Source of the DNA: Aeromicrobium sp.
Lineage (GTDB): Bacteria > Actinomycetota > Actinomycetes > Propionibacteriales > Nocardioidaceae
Assembly: GCA_008017265.1 (NCBI GenBank)
Contig: SSHC01000050.1
Span: 1 to 33,687 of the forward strand
Direction: 5' to 3'
DNA: 33,687 nt
Position numbers and translations under genes: made by a program. Numbering within the stretch: the stretch's first letter is position 1; every line of letters starts with the position of its first letter. Below, piece after piece: positions 1 through 7,289 of this stretch. The notes under the pieces are model-generated. The model was not told where the DNA came from and ran no database searches. It saw only the letters and a program-made list of their open reading frames with translations.

Positions 1-441
1 CCCGAAGACCTCGGCAAATTGCTCGATTCAGCCGCGACTGGCGCAGCCCTCACCCTGGGTTCACGCTGGGTTCCGGGCGGCAGCGTCGTGAACTGGCCGA
101 AACGACGCGAATGGTTGTCACGCGGCGCGTCTTTGTACGCGCGCACGCTGTTGGGTCTCAAGGTCAAAGACACAACGGCCGGATTCCGCGCATTTCAACG
201 AGAAACACTAGAAACGATTGATCTCGATGCTGTGGTCTCCCAGGGATACTGTTTCCAGATCGACATGACCCGCCATGTCACCGCAGCGGGTCTCGATGTG
301 AAAGAAGTCCCGATTACATTCGTCGAACGTATTCATGGGCAGTCGAAAATGAATTTCGACATCATGCGCGAAGCACTCGTCAAAGTTGCAGTCTGGGGCG
401 TGGAACGCGTCACCGGCCGCGGCCTGAAGTATCCGTCGTGA
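1..441 (+). CDS. ppm1: Polyprenol monophosphomannose synthase (GT2), C-terminal part
   Basis: The reading frame is open from the first base, so the gene is cut by the window edge and only about 146 C-terminal residues remain. They match the end of the dolichol/polyprenol-phosphate mannosyltransferase family (GT2): a GSRWVPGG segment, then KDTTAGFRAFQR, then the VPITFVERIHGQSKMN segment that closes the catalytic domain. The family transfers mannose from GDP-mannose to polyprenyl phosphate at the inner face of the membrane, supplying lipid-linked mannose for lipoglycans and protein mannosylation. No acyltransferase domain follows, so this end resembles a stand-alone Ppm1 D2 domain. It converges on rbpA, as ppm1 and rbpA are also neighbours in M. 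tuberculosis. The missing N-terminus prevents checking the metal-binding DxD motif. Confidence 0.9.
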   Translation, partial: PEDLGKLLDSAATGAALTLGSRWVPGGSVVNWPKRREWLSRGASLYARTLLGLKVKDTTAGFRAFQRETLETIDLDAVVSQGYCFQIDMTRHVTAAGLDVKEVPITFVERIHGQSKMNFDIMREALVKVAVWGVERVTGRGLKYPS

Positions 442-442
442 C

Positions 443-490
443 AAAAACGACCTGTCGTCTAACTCCTATAGCGGGATAGACGACAGGTCG
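443..490 (-). terminator. Intrinsic terminator of rbpA
   Basis: A perfect 13-bp inverted repeat (448-460 with 478-490, arms CGACCTGTCGTCT and AGACGACAGGTCG) encloses a 17-nt loop. Read on the minus strand the stem is followed by five T residues (447-443), so it fits an intrinsic terminator for rbpA. On the plus strand no T-run follows, although the hairpin may also slow polymerase leaving the mannosyltransferase gene. Confidence 0.8.
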
Positions 491-511
491 GTTGAAGACA
501 AGCCTTCTGGT

Positions 512-883
512 TTACTTCTTCTTGGATTTGCGATGCAAGTGGGGTGGACCAATTTCGCCGCCGCGCAGCATCGATACGCGTTCTTTGAGGATGTCTTCGA
601 GTTCGGGCACTGTACGGCGTTCTAGGAGCATGTCCCAGTGACTGCGCACGGGCTTTTCTTCCTTGACTTCTTCGTCTCCACCATCGACCCAGCGGCCGAT
701 CTTTCCCGATTTCGGGTGTTCCCACTCCAACGGCACGTCTGCCTCAGTAGACATCGTGACAACGAAGCGTTCACCGTCTTCGCAAACGTATTCGATTTCT
801 TGGCGTGGGGCCATTTCAACGCCGCGTTCGTCCTCGAAACTCTGTCCGCCGAGACGTGCTCCACGCAATGCGCGTTCTGCCAT
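512..883 (-). CDS. rbpA: RNA polymerase-binding protein RbpA
   Basis: This 123-residue protein has the layout of actinobacterial RbpA: an N-terminal tail (MAERALRGARLGG), a small beta-barrel core (about residues 28-70), and a C-terminal sigma-interaction helix region with RSHWDMLLERRTVPELEDIL (about 80-100). RbpA binds RNA polymerase and the group 1 sigma factor and stabilises the open promoter complex. Of the zinc ligands of Streptomyces RbpA only Cys34 remains; the positions of Cys56 and Cys59 are His and Ser. The barrel is therefore probably metal-free, as I recall for the mycobacterial protein. The start is supported by AAGGGG about 7 bases upstream of the ATG. A sigma-R-like promoter lies upstream and an intrinsic terminator follows. 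Confidence 0.93.
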   Translation of the reverse strand: MAERALRGARLGGQSFEDERGVEMAPRQEIEYVCEDGERFVVTMSTEADVPLEWEHPKSGKIGRWVDGGDEEVKEEKPVRSHWDMLLERRTVPELEDILKERVSMLRGGEIGPPHLHRKSKKK

Positions 884-914
884 GGTTAAACCCCTTCAGT
901 AATACCTAACCAAG

Positions 915-943
915 TAAACGTATCTCATGGTCAAAAGATTCCC
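915..943 (-). promoter_or_regulatory. Sigma-R/SigH-type promoter of rbpA
   Basis: On the minus strand GGGAAT (943-938) is followed after exactly 18 bases by GTTT (919-916). This fits the GGGAAT-N18-GTT consensus of the ECF sigma factor SigR/SigH, which controls rbpA in Streptomyces coelicolor. Transcription would start near 908 and leave a short leader carrying the AAGGGG ribosome site. No competing housekeeping -10/-35 pair stands out. Confidence 0.5.
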
Positions 944-971
944 GGCTAGTGTCGCACTGTGAGGCGCGCAG

Positions 972-1469
972 TTACTTCACGATGCACGCAATATCGTTCT
1001 TGTAGGGATTGAACGTGTATTGCCATGAACTGATGGTTGTCCCGTTATAGTCCTGCATTATTGAGCCCTTTGTAACTTTCTTGACCTTGTACTTGTACCT
1101 CGTACCGACCGGATAGGCATACAGCGTTTGGCCACTCTTGATTCGTGCCGAGCATCCCGTCGTCAATGTCACGCTTGTCTGCTGGCTGATCCCTAATTCA
1201 GCAGCGACAGTCTTAATCGGAATTTTCAGTGCGACCCCGAAACTTCGAGTAGCGGTCTTCCCCTTAGTGATCGTGCACGTAATCGGCACTTTCCCTTGTG
1301 CACGACAGCTAGCAAGCGCTTTCGACTTATTCACGTATGACGTCTTTTTCGAAACATGAATGAGTGTGTATTTCTCATAAAACTGTGGTCGAGAAGGATG
1401 CTGCGCTACGTCACTTCCTATTAGTGGCGACACCATCAGAACGCACAATAATGACACGAGAAAGTTCAC
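972..1469 (-). CDS. Small secreted protein of unknown function
   Basis: I do not recognise a named family. The 165-residue product begins with a hydrophobic stretch (about residues 3-20, LVSLLCVLMVSPLIG) typical of a signal peptide or N-terminal anchor. The rest is polar and lysine-rich with four cysteines (CRAQ, TCTITKG, TTGCSAR and a C-terminal CIVK), which could form two disulfides outside the cell. The phrase ISQQTSVTLTTGCS and the aromatic YPVGTRYKYKVKK resemble short exported actinobacterial proteins of unknown role. The start is GTG at 1469, with a strong GAGGGGG site 5-6 bases upstream. It lies 31 bases after the MFS gene and could be the last gene of that transcript. The sequence is more A/T-rich than the flanks. 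Confidence 0.6.
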   Translation of the reverse strand: MNFLVSLLCVLMVSPLIGSDVAQHPSRPQFYEKYTLIHVSKKTSYVNKSKALASCRAQGKVPITCTITKGKTATRSFGVALKIPIKTVAAELGISQQTSVTLTTGCSARIKSGQTLYAYPVGTRYKYKVKKVTKGSIMQDYNGTTISSWQYTFNPYKNDIACIVK

Positions 1470-1500
1470 ATTTCCCCCTCAATGAGCATGATTCCGCTGT

Positions 1501-2853
1501 TCAGCTCAGCGGCTCAAGGCTTCCGTTTCTCTGCAGATGATCTTCAGCACTGGGATCAATTCTAAGCAATAAAACCAGCCCAATCGCCAAAACGACCATA
1601 ATGCCTAGGATTCCCCAATTGTCTCCGCCGCCGATGAATACGAACATGCCAAACAATGTAGGTGCCATGAACGAAACGGCTCGACCGGTCATTGCATAGA
1701 GCCCAAAATTTTGCCCTTCGTGTCCGCTATGTGTGACTCGCGAAAGGTAGCTTCGTGATGCAGATTGGGCCGGGCCTACGAACAAGCACAACATTAATCC
1801 GAAAATCCAAAAAACTAACTTTCCAGATCCGAAAAAGATTGGAATTGCAACCAAGAGCAGTGCTACGAGCGATCCCATAACCACACGCCGTGATCCAATC
1901 CGATCGTCCAGCCAACCCCCTGCAAATGCGCCTAAGGCAGCTGCAATATTTGCTGCAACACCGAAGTAAATTACATCAGCCGGACTCAAACCAAAGACCG
2001 TGCCAGCAATGATCGCGCCGAACGTAAACACACCCGACAACCCGTCCCTGTAGAAAGCACTCGCGATGAGAAACTTGAGCGTTTCTCGATCTTGCGCCCA
2101 CATGGTTTTAAGTTCGGCCCACAATTCGCGGTAGGCGTCCGGAATTGACGTCTTCTTTCCGGCTTCACCCTGTACAGGTGGGATTTCGGGAACAAAAATG
2201 AACAAGGGCAGCGCAAACACTCCGAACCATGCAGCCGCGAGAAGTGTAATGGCGCGGATATTGATGCTGTCCTCAGTTGGAAGGTTAAGCAGACCGCGAG
2301 TATCACCATCACCTTGAATGAACCCAAAAAGACAAAGCAATAGCAAGGCAATTCCGCCAACATAGCCAAGGGCCCAACCGAAACCTGAGACTTTGCCGAC
2401 TTGCTTCGGTCCAGCGACTTGACTGAGCATCGCAAAGTATGGAACTTGGGAAAGTTCGAAGAGAACAGATCCAACAGCGACTAAGAGAAGTCCGAGCCAA
2501 AGATATTGGTATTGATCCTTCACAAAAAACATCGCCGCGGTAATAACGACGATCGCGAAGGTCAATATGAATAAGCTTCGTTTCCGATTGCCATGATTGT
2601 CGGTCTGTCGACCAGTCAATGGCGCAACGATCGCGATGCACAATCCAGAAGCGCCAAGAGCCCATCCCAACCAAGAACTGGCTGACACTGGGCCCGGAAG
2701 ATCGCGCCCAACGACTTCGACAAGGTATTTATTAAATACGAACGTGATGATGACAGCGTTGAATGCTGCTGATCCCCAATCCCACATTCCCCAAGCCCAG
2801 ACCGCCTTTCGGTTTTGTGCTTCACCTGGAATTCCCGTGGCGTGAGTGGTCAT
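1501..2853 (-). CDS. MFS transporter, Atg22/UMF1 family
   Basis: This is a multi-pass membrane protein of about 450 residues whose N-terminus (WGMWDWGSAAFNAVIITFVFNKYLV) is characteristic of the UMF1/Atg22-like branch of the major facilitator superfamily. About 12 hydrophobic segments are visible, with a central hydrophilic loop rich in charge (about PPVQGEAGKKTS) between the two halves and the basic loop TGRQTDNHGNRKRS after the second helix. The substrate cannot be read from sequence; fungal Atg22 exports amino acids from the vacuole, but bacterial members are largely uncharacterised. The start is ATG 2853: GGAAGG lies 8 bases upstream and the ATG overlaps the stop of the phosphodiesterase gene (ATGA), so the two are translationally coupled. 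A GTG at 2868 would include the ribosome site and is less likely. Confidence 0.85.
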   Translation of the reverse strand: MTTHATGIPGEAQNRKAVWAWGMWDWGSAAFNAVIITFVFNKYLVEVVGRDLPGPVSASSWLGWALGASGLCIAIVAPLTGRQTDNHGNRKRSLFILTFAIVVITAAMFFVKDQYQYLWLGLLLVAVGSVLFELSQVPYFAMLSQVAGPKQVGKVSGFGWALGYVGGIALLLLCLFGFIQGDGDTRGLLNLPTEDSINIRAITLLAAAWFGVFALPLFIFVPEIPPVQGEAGKKTSIPDAYRELWAELKTMWAQDRETLKFLIASAFYRDGLSGVFTFGAIIAGTVFGLSPADVIYFGVAANIAAALGAFAGGWLDDRIGSRRVVMGSLVALLLVAIPIFFGSGKLVFWIFGLMLCLFVGPAQSASRSYLSRVTHSGHEGQNFGLYAMTGRAVSFMAPTLFGMFVFIGGGDNWGILGIMVVLAIGLVLLLRIDPSAEDHLQRNGSLEPLS

Positions 2854-3581
2854 GTTGGTTCCTTCCACTGACCGCGTTCGATCAGGACGTCTTTGAGGTG
2901 GTCAGTGCGGTCGGTAATGATGCCGTCGACGCCGAGATCCAGTAGCCGATGCATTTCACCGGGATCATCAATGGTCCAGACGTGTACGTGCTTGCCGTGC
3001 GAGTGCGCCTTGTCGATGAATCGACGAGTTACGACTTTGACGCCCTTGTGCCGAACCGGAACTTGAAAGACGAGTGGCGCATCGGGAACCTCACGGCCAA
3101 TCACCATTCTCGCGGCTTCCCGAGTCGATGCTGATGTAAGCAAACCCGCACCGAGTTTGCGCACATGGGCAAGTCGCGTGTGATCGAATGAAGCCAGACA
3201 CACCTTTTCCACAGCTTCGCGTTCCCGGAGCACAGCAATCGTTGGCGCGACAGCATCATCGGACTTGATATCGACATTGAAATAGACATCGGGAAATGCT
3301 TCGAGAAGTGCATCGAACGCGACGATTTGTTCAGCCGAGCCGAGCAAGAGCGACTCGAGTTCATGAGAGTCAATCTCGGCGATCGCGCGCGGGTCGCCAG
3401 ATAGTCGATCGAGCCGCTCGTCATGGCAAGCCACGGCAACTCCATCGGCTGTAGCACGAACATCGGTTTCGAAATACCGATAGCCAAGTTCATACGCGTG
3501 CTGGAATGCCGCGATCGAGTTCTCGATACCGAGATTCGGGGCAACCTTCGCTCCACCGCGATGCGCAAATGGCAACGGCAT
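2850..3581 (-). CDS. Glycerophosphodiester phosphodiesterase
   Basis: A GDPD-family TIM barrel: the first strand carries HRGG, followed by ENS (metal-binding Glu), ETDVRATADGVAVACHD (Glu/Asp ligands and second catalytic His), NVDIKSDD in the middle, and the closing HVWTIDDPGEMHRLLDLGVDGIITD motif. The family hydrolyses glycerophosphodiesters to glycerol 3-phosphate and an alcohol, with a divalent metal. No signal peptide is seen, so it is probably cytoplasmic. I chose ATG 3581 because the family usually begins directly before FAHRGG; TTG 3620 and ATG 3617 are possible longer starts. It follows the XRE-MurA gene by about 90 bases and is coupled to the downstream transporter, so imported or recycled phosphodiesters may be its source. 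Confidence 0.9.
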   Translation of the reverse strand: MPLPFAHRGGAKVAPNLGIENSIAAFQHAYELGYRYFETDVRATADGVAVACHDERLDRLSGDPRAIAEIDSHELESLLLGSAEQIVAFDALLEAFPDVYFNVDIKSDDAVAPTIAVLREREAVEKVCLASFDHTRLAHVRKLGAGLLTSASTREAARMVIGREVPDAPLVFQVPVRHKGVKVVTRRFIDKAHSHGKHVHVWTIDDPGEMHRLLDLGVDGIITDRTDHLKDVLIERGQWKEPT

Positions 3582-3672
3582 GGTCGAGTCAAAATACGAT
3601 GCAAGCCCCACAAGCATCAACTTAGAGCATGTCCGCCCTCAATGTGATGCAGGCCACCCGATTCTTTTCAAA

Positions 3673-5217
3673 TCAGATATCACGGAAAAGTTCAATCTCC
3701 GCACCCAATGCGTTGAGTCGTAGCGCGAGATCTTCATATCCACGTTGAATCACGTAAATATTGCGCAAGACAGACTCGCCCTTCGCGGCGAGCATGGCAA
3801 TCAACACGACCACTGCCGGGCGAAGCGCCGGGGGACACACGAGTTCGGCACCGCTCCAGTGCGTTGGGCCTTCAATCAGGACTCGGTGCGGGTCGAGAAG
3901 CGTCACGCGCCCGCCGAGTTTGTTGAGTTCCGTGAGATAAATCGCGCGGTTCTCATACACCCAATCGTGGAGCGTTGTTTGCCCTTGCGCAGTCGCTGCG
4001 ATAACCGCAAAAAAGGGCAAATTATCGATGTTGAGCCCAGGGAACGGCATTGGATGGATCTTGTCGATAGGGGCGTGCAGCTGGGATACGTGCGTCGTAA
4101 TGTCGACGAGGCGGGTATGCCCATTCTCCGCTAGGTACTCTGGCGAACGGTCATAAACGAAACCCATTTCTTCAAGCAGCGCCAACTCGATTTCCATGAA
4201 TTCAATCGGGACGCGCGTCACCGTGATTTCCGATTCAGTCACGATCGCGGCTGTAATCAAGCTCATCGCCTCGATTGGATCTTCGCTCGGCGCATAGTCC
4301 ACATCGCAAGAAATGTTGGGCACACCAGTCACAGTCAGCGTCGTGGTGCCGATCCCTTCAATGCCGACTCCGAGCTTCTGTAGGTAGAAGCAGAGGTCCT
4401 GAACCATGTAGTTGGGGCTCGCATTACGGATGATCGTCACGCCTTCATTACGGGCGGCCGCAAGAAGCGCATTCTCGGTGACGGTATCGCCACGTTCGGT
4501 CAACACGATCGGACGGGCGGGGGAGACCGCCGCATCAACTGACGCTTGGTAACTGCCCTCGGTCGCCACCACGGTAAGCCCAAAGGGTCGCAGTGCCACC
4601 ATATGCGGCTCAACCGTTCGAGTTCCAAGATCACAACCACCCGCGTAGGGCAACTCGAAACTGCCGAACCTGTGCATGAGCGGACCGAGGAACATAATGA
4701 TGCTACGAGTGCGCCGAGCAGCATCGGCGTCGATATTGCTCAAGTCGAGAACATCAGGCACCACAATCTCGAGATCGTTATCGTCGTCAAGCCAGGTGGT
4801 CTTGACGCCAATCGATTCGAGCACTTCGAGTAGTCGGTTGACTTCCTCAATTCGCGCTACTTTGCGTAAGACTGTCGTGCCGTTGTTGAGAAGAGCACCA
4901 CACAAGAGCGCCACGCCCGCGTTTTTGCTTGACTTAACGTCGATCGAACCCGAAAGCTTGCGCCCGCCAACGACACGCAGGTGACTCGGCCCGCGGTTGC
5001 CGCTCGGCGCAACAGTCAAAAACTCCGAATCAAGGGCGCTGCCGAGTCGCGAAAGCATGTCAAGAGTGAGGTTTTGTTGCCCTTTTTCGATCCTGTTGAT
5101 CGCGCTTTGGCTCGTGCCCAATTGGGCCGCCAATTGCGCTTGAGTGAGACCACTATCTTGACGCGCATCACGAATCACGGCACCGATTCGGGCGAGGTAA
5201 TTTGACTGCTCAACCAT
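3673..5217 (-). CDS. murA: MurA-family enolpyruvyltransferase with N-terminal XRE DNA-binding domain
   Basis: The 514-residue protein joins two domains. Residues about 10-65 form an XRE/Cro-type helix-turn-helix (TQAQLAAQLGTSQSAINRIEKG). Residues about 80-510 are a full UDP-N-acetylglucosamine 1-carboxyvinyltransferase, the first committed step of peptidoglycan synthesis. Expected catalytic residues are present: Lys98-Asn99 (SSKNAG), Cys195 in the mobile loop (AGGCDLGTRT, the residue alkylated by fosfomycin in other MurA proteins) and Asp398 (LNIDNLP). Ordinary MurA is about 420 residues and lacks the DNA-binding domain. Such fusions are, as I recall, found in other actinobacteria and may coexist with a normal MurA, but I cannot test that here. 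The gene has its own promoter with a palindrome, which suggests autoregulation. A phosphodiesterase and a transporter follow on the same strand. Confidence 0.92.
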   Translation of the reverse strand: MVEQSNYLARIGAVIRDARQDSGLTQAQLAAQLGTSQSAINRIEKGQQNLTLDMLSRLGSALDSEFLTVAPSGNRGPSHLRVVGGRKLSGSIDVKSSKNAGVALLCGALLNNGTTVLRKVARIEEVNRLLEVLESIGVKTTWLDDDNDLEIVVPDVLDLSNIDADAARRTRSIIMFLGPLMHRFGSFELPYAGGCDLGTRTVEPHMVALRPFGLTVVATEGSYQASVDAAVSPARPIVLTERGDTVTENALLAAARNEGVTIIRNASPNYMVQDLCFYLQKLGVGIEGIGTTTLTVTGVPNISCDVDYAPSEDPIEAMSLITAAIVTESEITVTRVPIEFMEIELALLEEMGFVYDRSPEYLAENGHTRLVDITTHVSQLHAPIDKIHPMPFPGLNIDNLPFFAVIAATAQGQTTLHDWVYENRAIYLTELNKLGGRVTLLDPHRVLIEGPTHWSGAELVCPPALRPAVVVLIAMLAAKGESVLRNIYVIQRGYEDLALRLNALGAEIELFRDI

Positions 5218-5254
5218 GAGTTTGAGTCTATCTCACATATGAGATAAACCAAGC
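5218..5254 (-). promoter_or_regulatory. XRE-MurA promoter with palindromic operator
   Basis: On the minus strand the region before the ATG holds TTGGTT (possible -35), a perfect inverted repeat TATCTCA-TATG-TGAGATA (5246-5229), and TAGACT (-10) overlapping the right arm, with seven bases from the -10 to the ATG. That spacing predicts leaderless transcription. The operator occupies the spacer, where a bound dimer would block polymerase. The only DNA-binding domain encoded next to it is the XRE domain of the MurA protein itself. Confidence 0.55.
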
Positions 5255-5255
5255 A

Positions 5256-5921
5256 TCACTGGGCCGCGTTTTCCTCATTTGGCACGATCTCGAGGTGGCC
5301 TTTAGCCGAGATTTTCCTCAAATCTTCGACATTTCCATGCGTCGCGATTTGTCCGTAATAAATGTCATACGCCTCTTCAGTGATCGCCGCGTCGTGAATG
5401 GGAAACACGATCGGCGCGCCCACTGCTTGCACAAATTCCACGGTCTCGCTGATTTTGGCCCAGGGTGCGGTGAGGGGGAGTGCCAAGACGTGCACGCCTT
5501 CCGGTCGATGCTCGTAGGTGTCACCGGGGTGAAAAAATACGGGGGAGCCGGGGGCGGTGATCGTGACTCCAACGTTTCCAACTTGGGGGATCATCGGCAA
5601 GATGGGCGCGTGCATCCGGCCGACACCGGTGATCGTAGCGCCGTCGACCGAATACGTGACTCCGGCAGCGTTTTCTTGCCAACCGGGGAGTCCTACGTGT
5701 GTTTGAGTTTCAGCGATCAATAGTGCATCGGGGTTCATCGCCGCAAGCACATCAATGCGTGTTCGGTCAATATGGTCTGGGTGCTGGTGCGTCACCACAA
5801 TGGCCGACAAGTCGGTCAAACGAAATGCTGCTTGGTCAGTGAAAATGCCCGGATCGATCAGGATTCTTGCGTCTGCGACTTCTACCAACACGCATGAGTG
5901 CCCAAAACGAGTGATCAACAT
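5256..5921 (-). CDS. Metallo-beta-lactamase-fold hydrolase (UlaG-like)
   Basis: This 221-residue protein opens with MLITRFGHSCVLVE and ILIDPG, then the HxHxDH metal motif THQHPDH (His45, His47, Asp49, His50). Later metal ligands are plausible at HPGDTYEHRPEG (about 135) and PIHDAAITEEAYD near the C-terminus. This arrangement is typical of the UlaG/YtnP-like MBL-fold metal-dependent hydrolases, cytoplasmic enzymes acting on phosphoesters, lactones or related substrates; the substrate is not evident. It starts 17 bases from the divergent ceramidase-like gene, so the two share a promoter region. The next gene downstream, XRE-MurA, has its own promoter and lies 38 bases away. Confidence 0.85.
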   Translation of the reverse strand: MLITRFGHSCVLVEVADARILIDPGIFTDQAAFRLTDLSAIVVTHQHPDHIDRTRIDVLAAMNPDALLIAETQTHVGLPGWQENAAGVTYSVDGATITGVGRMHAPILPMIPQVGNVGVTITAPGSPVFFHPGDTYEHRPEGVHVLALPLTAPWAKISETVEFVQAVGAPIVFPIHDAAITEEAYDIYYGQIATHGNVEDLRKISAKGHLEIVPNEENAAQ

Positions 5922-5922
5922 G

Positions 5923-5938
5923 GTCCTATCGTGCCACG
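5923..5938 (+). promoter_or_regulatory. Putative leaderless -10 element of the ceramidase-like gene
   Basis: TATCGT (5927-5932) fits TANNNT and is followed after six bases by the ATG, the spacing seen at several other genes in this window. It lies in the 17-base gap between two divergent starts, so the elements for both genes must overlap neighbouring coding sequence. No clear -35 was identified. Confidence 0.35.
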
Positions 5939-6739
5939 ATGAGGGTTATGGACATGCAGAGCTCGCAGACAGGCTGGAAAAACCCCTTTGTGCTGGCAGT
6001 GGGAACTGCAGTCATTTCGTGTGGCGCGCTCGGGATCGCAATCGTCAATGAACTACTCGGTCCCGACATCGGCGAGGCATCAGACTTCTGCGAAGCGCTC
6101 CGAGACGGGTTTATCAACCAGCCCGCCAACACCTGGTCGAACTTGGGTTTCGTGTTCGCCGGTTTGACGATTGGCTGGCTGGCTCGACATCAGCGTCATA
6201 GGATGGACGGACTCGTTGGCTTTTATGCCTGCGTCGTCGTCTTGCTTGGCCCGGCGAGTGCAGCGATGCACGCGACGGGAACGGCCGTGGGTAAGTCGCT
6301 AGATCTCACCAGCATGTTCCTGATCAGTAGTTTCGCGGCTGCGTATGCGCTCAAACGCTGGTACTCGTTTTCCCGCGGCGCGTTCTTCGTCACCTTTGGC
6401 GTATTGCTTGTCGTAAGCGAATTGGCCTTTTTCCTCGGTGGCGATGTGCCGATCGTTTTGCATGCCGGCAACGCTATTTTTGCGGTGTTGCTCGTCGTGG
6501 CGCTTGTCGTCGAAGTGCGCTTGTGGCGACGTCATCGAAATGATCTCGTTGCCAAGGCAGGTTTGCTGGCCGTTGGTTCGCTTGTGCTCGCATTCACCAT
6601 TTGGCTGTTTGACCAGGGCTGGTTGTGCGATCCGCATAGTTTGGCTCAAGGTCACGCCATGTGGCACATACTCTGTGCTGTTGCGGCATTTTGGCTGTCA
6701 CGCCTATATATCGAGGCCGAATACGCGGAATCTCAATAA
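5939..6739 (+). CDS. Ceramidase-like (CREST superfamily) integral membrane hydrolase
   Basis: The 266-residue protein has about seven membrane segments. The family's conserved polar residues appear in order: SDFCE (49-52), QPANTWSNLGF (61-71), SAAMH (Ser107 and His111), DLTSM (Asp122), and a late GHAMWH pair (His239 and His243). The SxxxH...D...HxxxH pattern is the zinc site of the CREST superfamily, which includes alkaline ceramidases, PAQR receptors and Per1/PGAP3. The expected chemistry is zinc-dependent amide hydrolysis in the membrane. The substrate is unknown; actinobacteria are not generally known for ceramides, so another acyl-amide lipid is possible. TATCGT lies six bases before the ATG, suggesting a leaderless message. 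The start codon is the first ATG of three within 15 bases. Confidence 0.75.
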   Translation: MRVMDMQSSQTGWKNPFVLAVGTAVISCGALGIAIVNELLGPDIGEASDFCEALRDGFINQPANTWSNLGFVFAGLTIGWLARHQRHRMDGLVGFYACVVVLLGPASAAMHATGTAVGKSLDLTSMFLISSFAAAYALKRWYSFSRGAFFVTFGVLLVVSELAFFLGGDVPIVLHAGNAIFAVLLVVALVVEVRLWRRHRNDLVAKAGLLAVGSLVLAFTIWLFDQGWLCDPHSLAQGHAMWHILCAVAAFWLSRLYIEAEYAESQ

Positions 6740-6747
6740 TTCCGTAT

Positions 6748-6775
6748 TTGTCCGATAATGTACATTATGTCATTT
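6748..6775. other. dif: Candidate dif site (XerC/XerD chromosome-dimer resolution)
   Basis: The 28-base site consists of a left arm TTGTCCGATAAT, a central GTA and a right arm CATTATGTCATTT. It contains the perfect palindrome ATAATGTACATTAT (6755-6768). As I recall, the actinobacterial dif consensus has the arms CCGATAAT and CATTATGTCAAGT separated by three bases, preceded by TT and two variable bases; the match here fails only in the last three bases. The site lies in a 275-base gap without a gene, as expected. If it is dif, this window spans the replication terminus. The rest of 6740-7014 shows no other clear element except the promoter before 7015. Confidence 0.7.
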
Positions 6776-6984
6776 CTAAATATCTAGGCCCTGCCCCGAG
6801 AGTGGCTACTTAAGCAGTCAACTCTCCATATTCCTGCGCTGCCCCACTGAACCAGTTCGATCATCACTCACGCAGTGCAGAGCGACCGCTAGAACTTCGC
6901 AACCGTCAACCTCAAGTTCAACCTCAACGAGAATCAAATGACAATGGTGTGGTTTCGGGCCGAGTCCGATTCTTTTTCTTCGTA

Positions 6985-7014
6985 CTTGTCATACTGCAGC
7001 CGTAGACTTGGCGC
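6985..7014 (+). promoter_or_regulatory. Putative leaderless promoter of the superinfection-immunity family gene
   Basis: TAGACT (7003-7008) lies six bases before the ATG at 7015, which predicts a leaderless message. The -35 region is poorly defined; a TTGTCA at 6986 is too close to serve with this -10. Confidence 0.35.
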
Positions 7015-7251
7015 ATGGTTCGAATCATCAGTGATCAAAGCCCGCGCCCCATACAAATGATGTTTGCGTGGTTCTTCACGATCCTTACCGCTGGCTACAT
7101 GTTGCCGTGGGCGATCGCTGCAACGCGCGGCAAAGCTAACACCGGCGCGATCTTCTGGATCACGCTGCTCTTGGGATGGTCAGTCATCGGTTGGATCGTG
7201 GCACTCGTGATGTCACTGTCGAGCCACCAGGCCGTCGCAATCATCGAGTAA
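7015..7251 (+). CDS. Superinfection immunity family membrane protein
   Basis: The 78-residue protein contains two membrane segments, about residues 14-36 (MMFAWFFTILTAGYMLPWAIAAT) and 43-68, separated by RGKANTGAIFWITLLLGWSVIGW. This pattern is typical of the Imm_superinfect family, named after phage T4 Imm, which blocks DNA injection by related phages. Most bacterial members are chromosomal and uncharacterised, so a phage role here is only a family inference. No phage genes are nearby. It is preceded by a leaderless-type -10 and ends 38 bases before a convergent gene. Confidence 0.75.
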   Translation: MVRIISDQSPRPIQMMFAWFFTILTAGYMLPWAIAATRGKANTGAIFWITLLLGWSVIGWIVALVMSLSSHQAVAIIE

Positions 7252-7289
7252 GTTCCCCTATCTCAACAACTCAGCGATGCGCATTTTGT

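Noticed and set aside
7015-7251. Superinfection-immunity family gene as evidence of a prophage
   Set aside because: No integrase, structural or lysis genes occur nearby; most family members are chromosomal.
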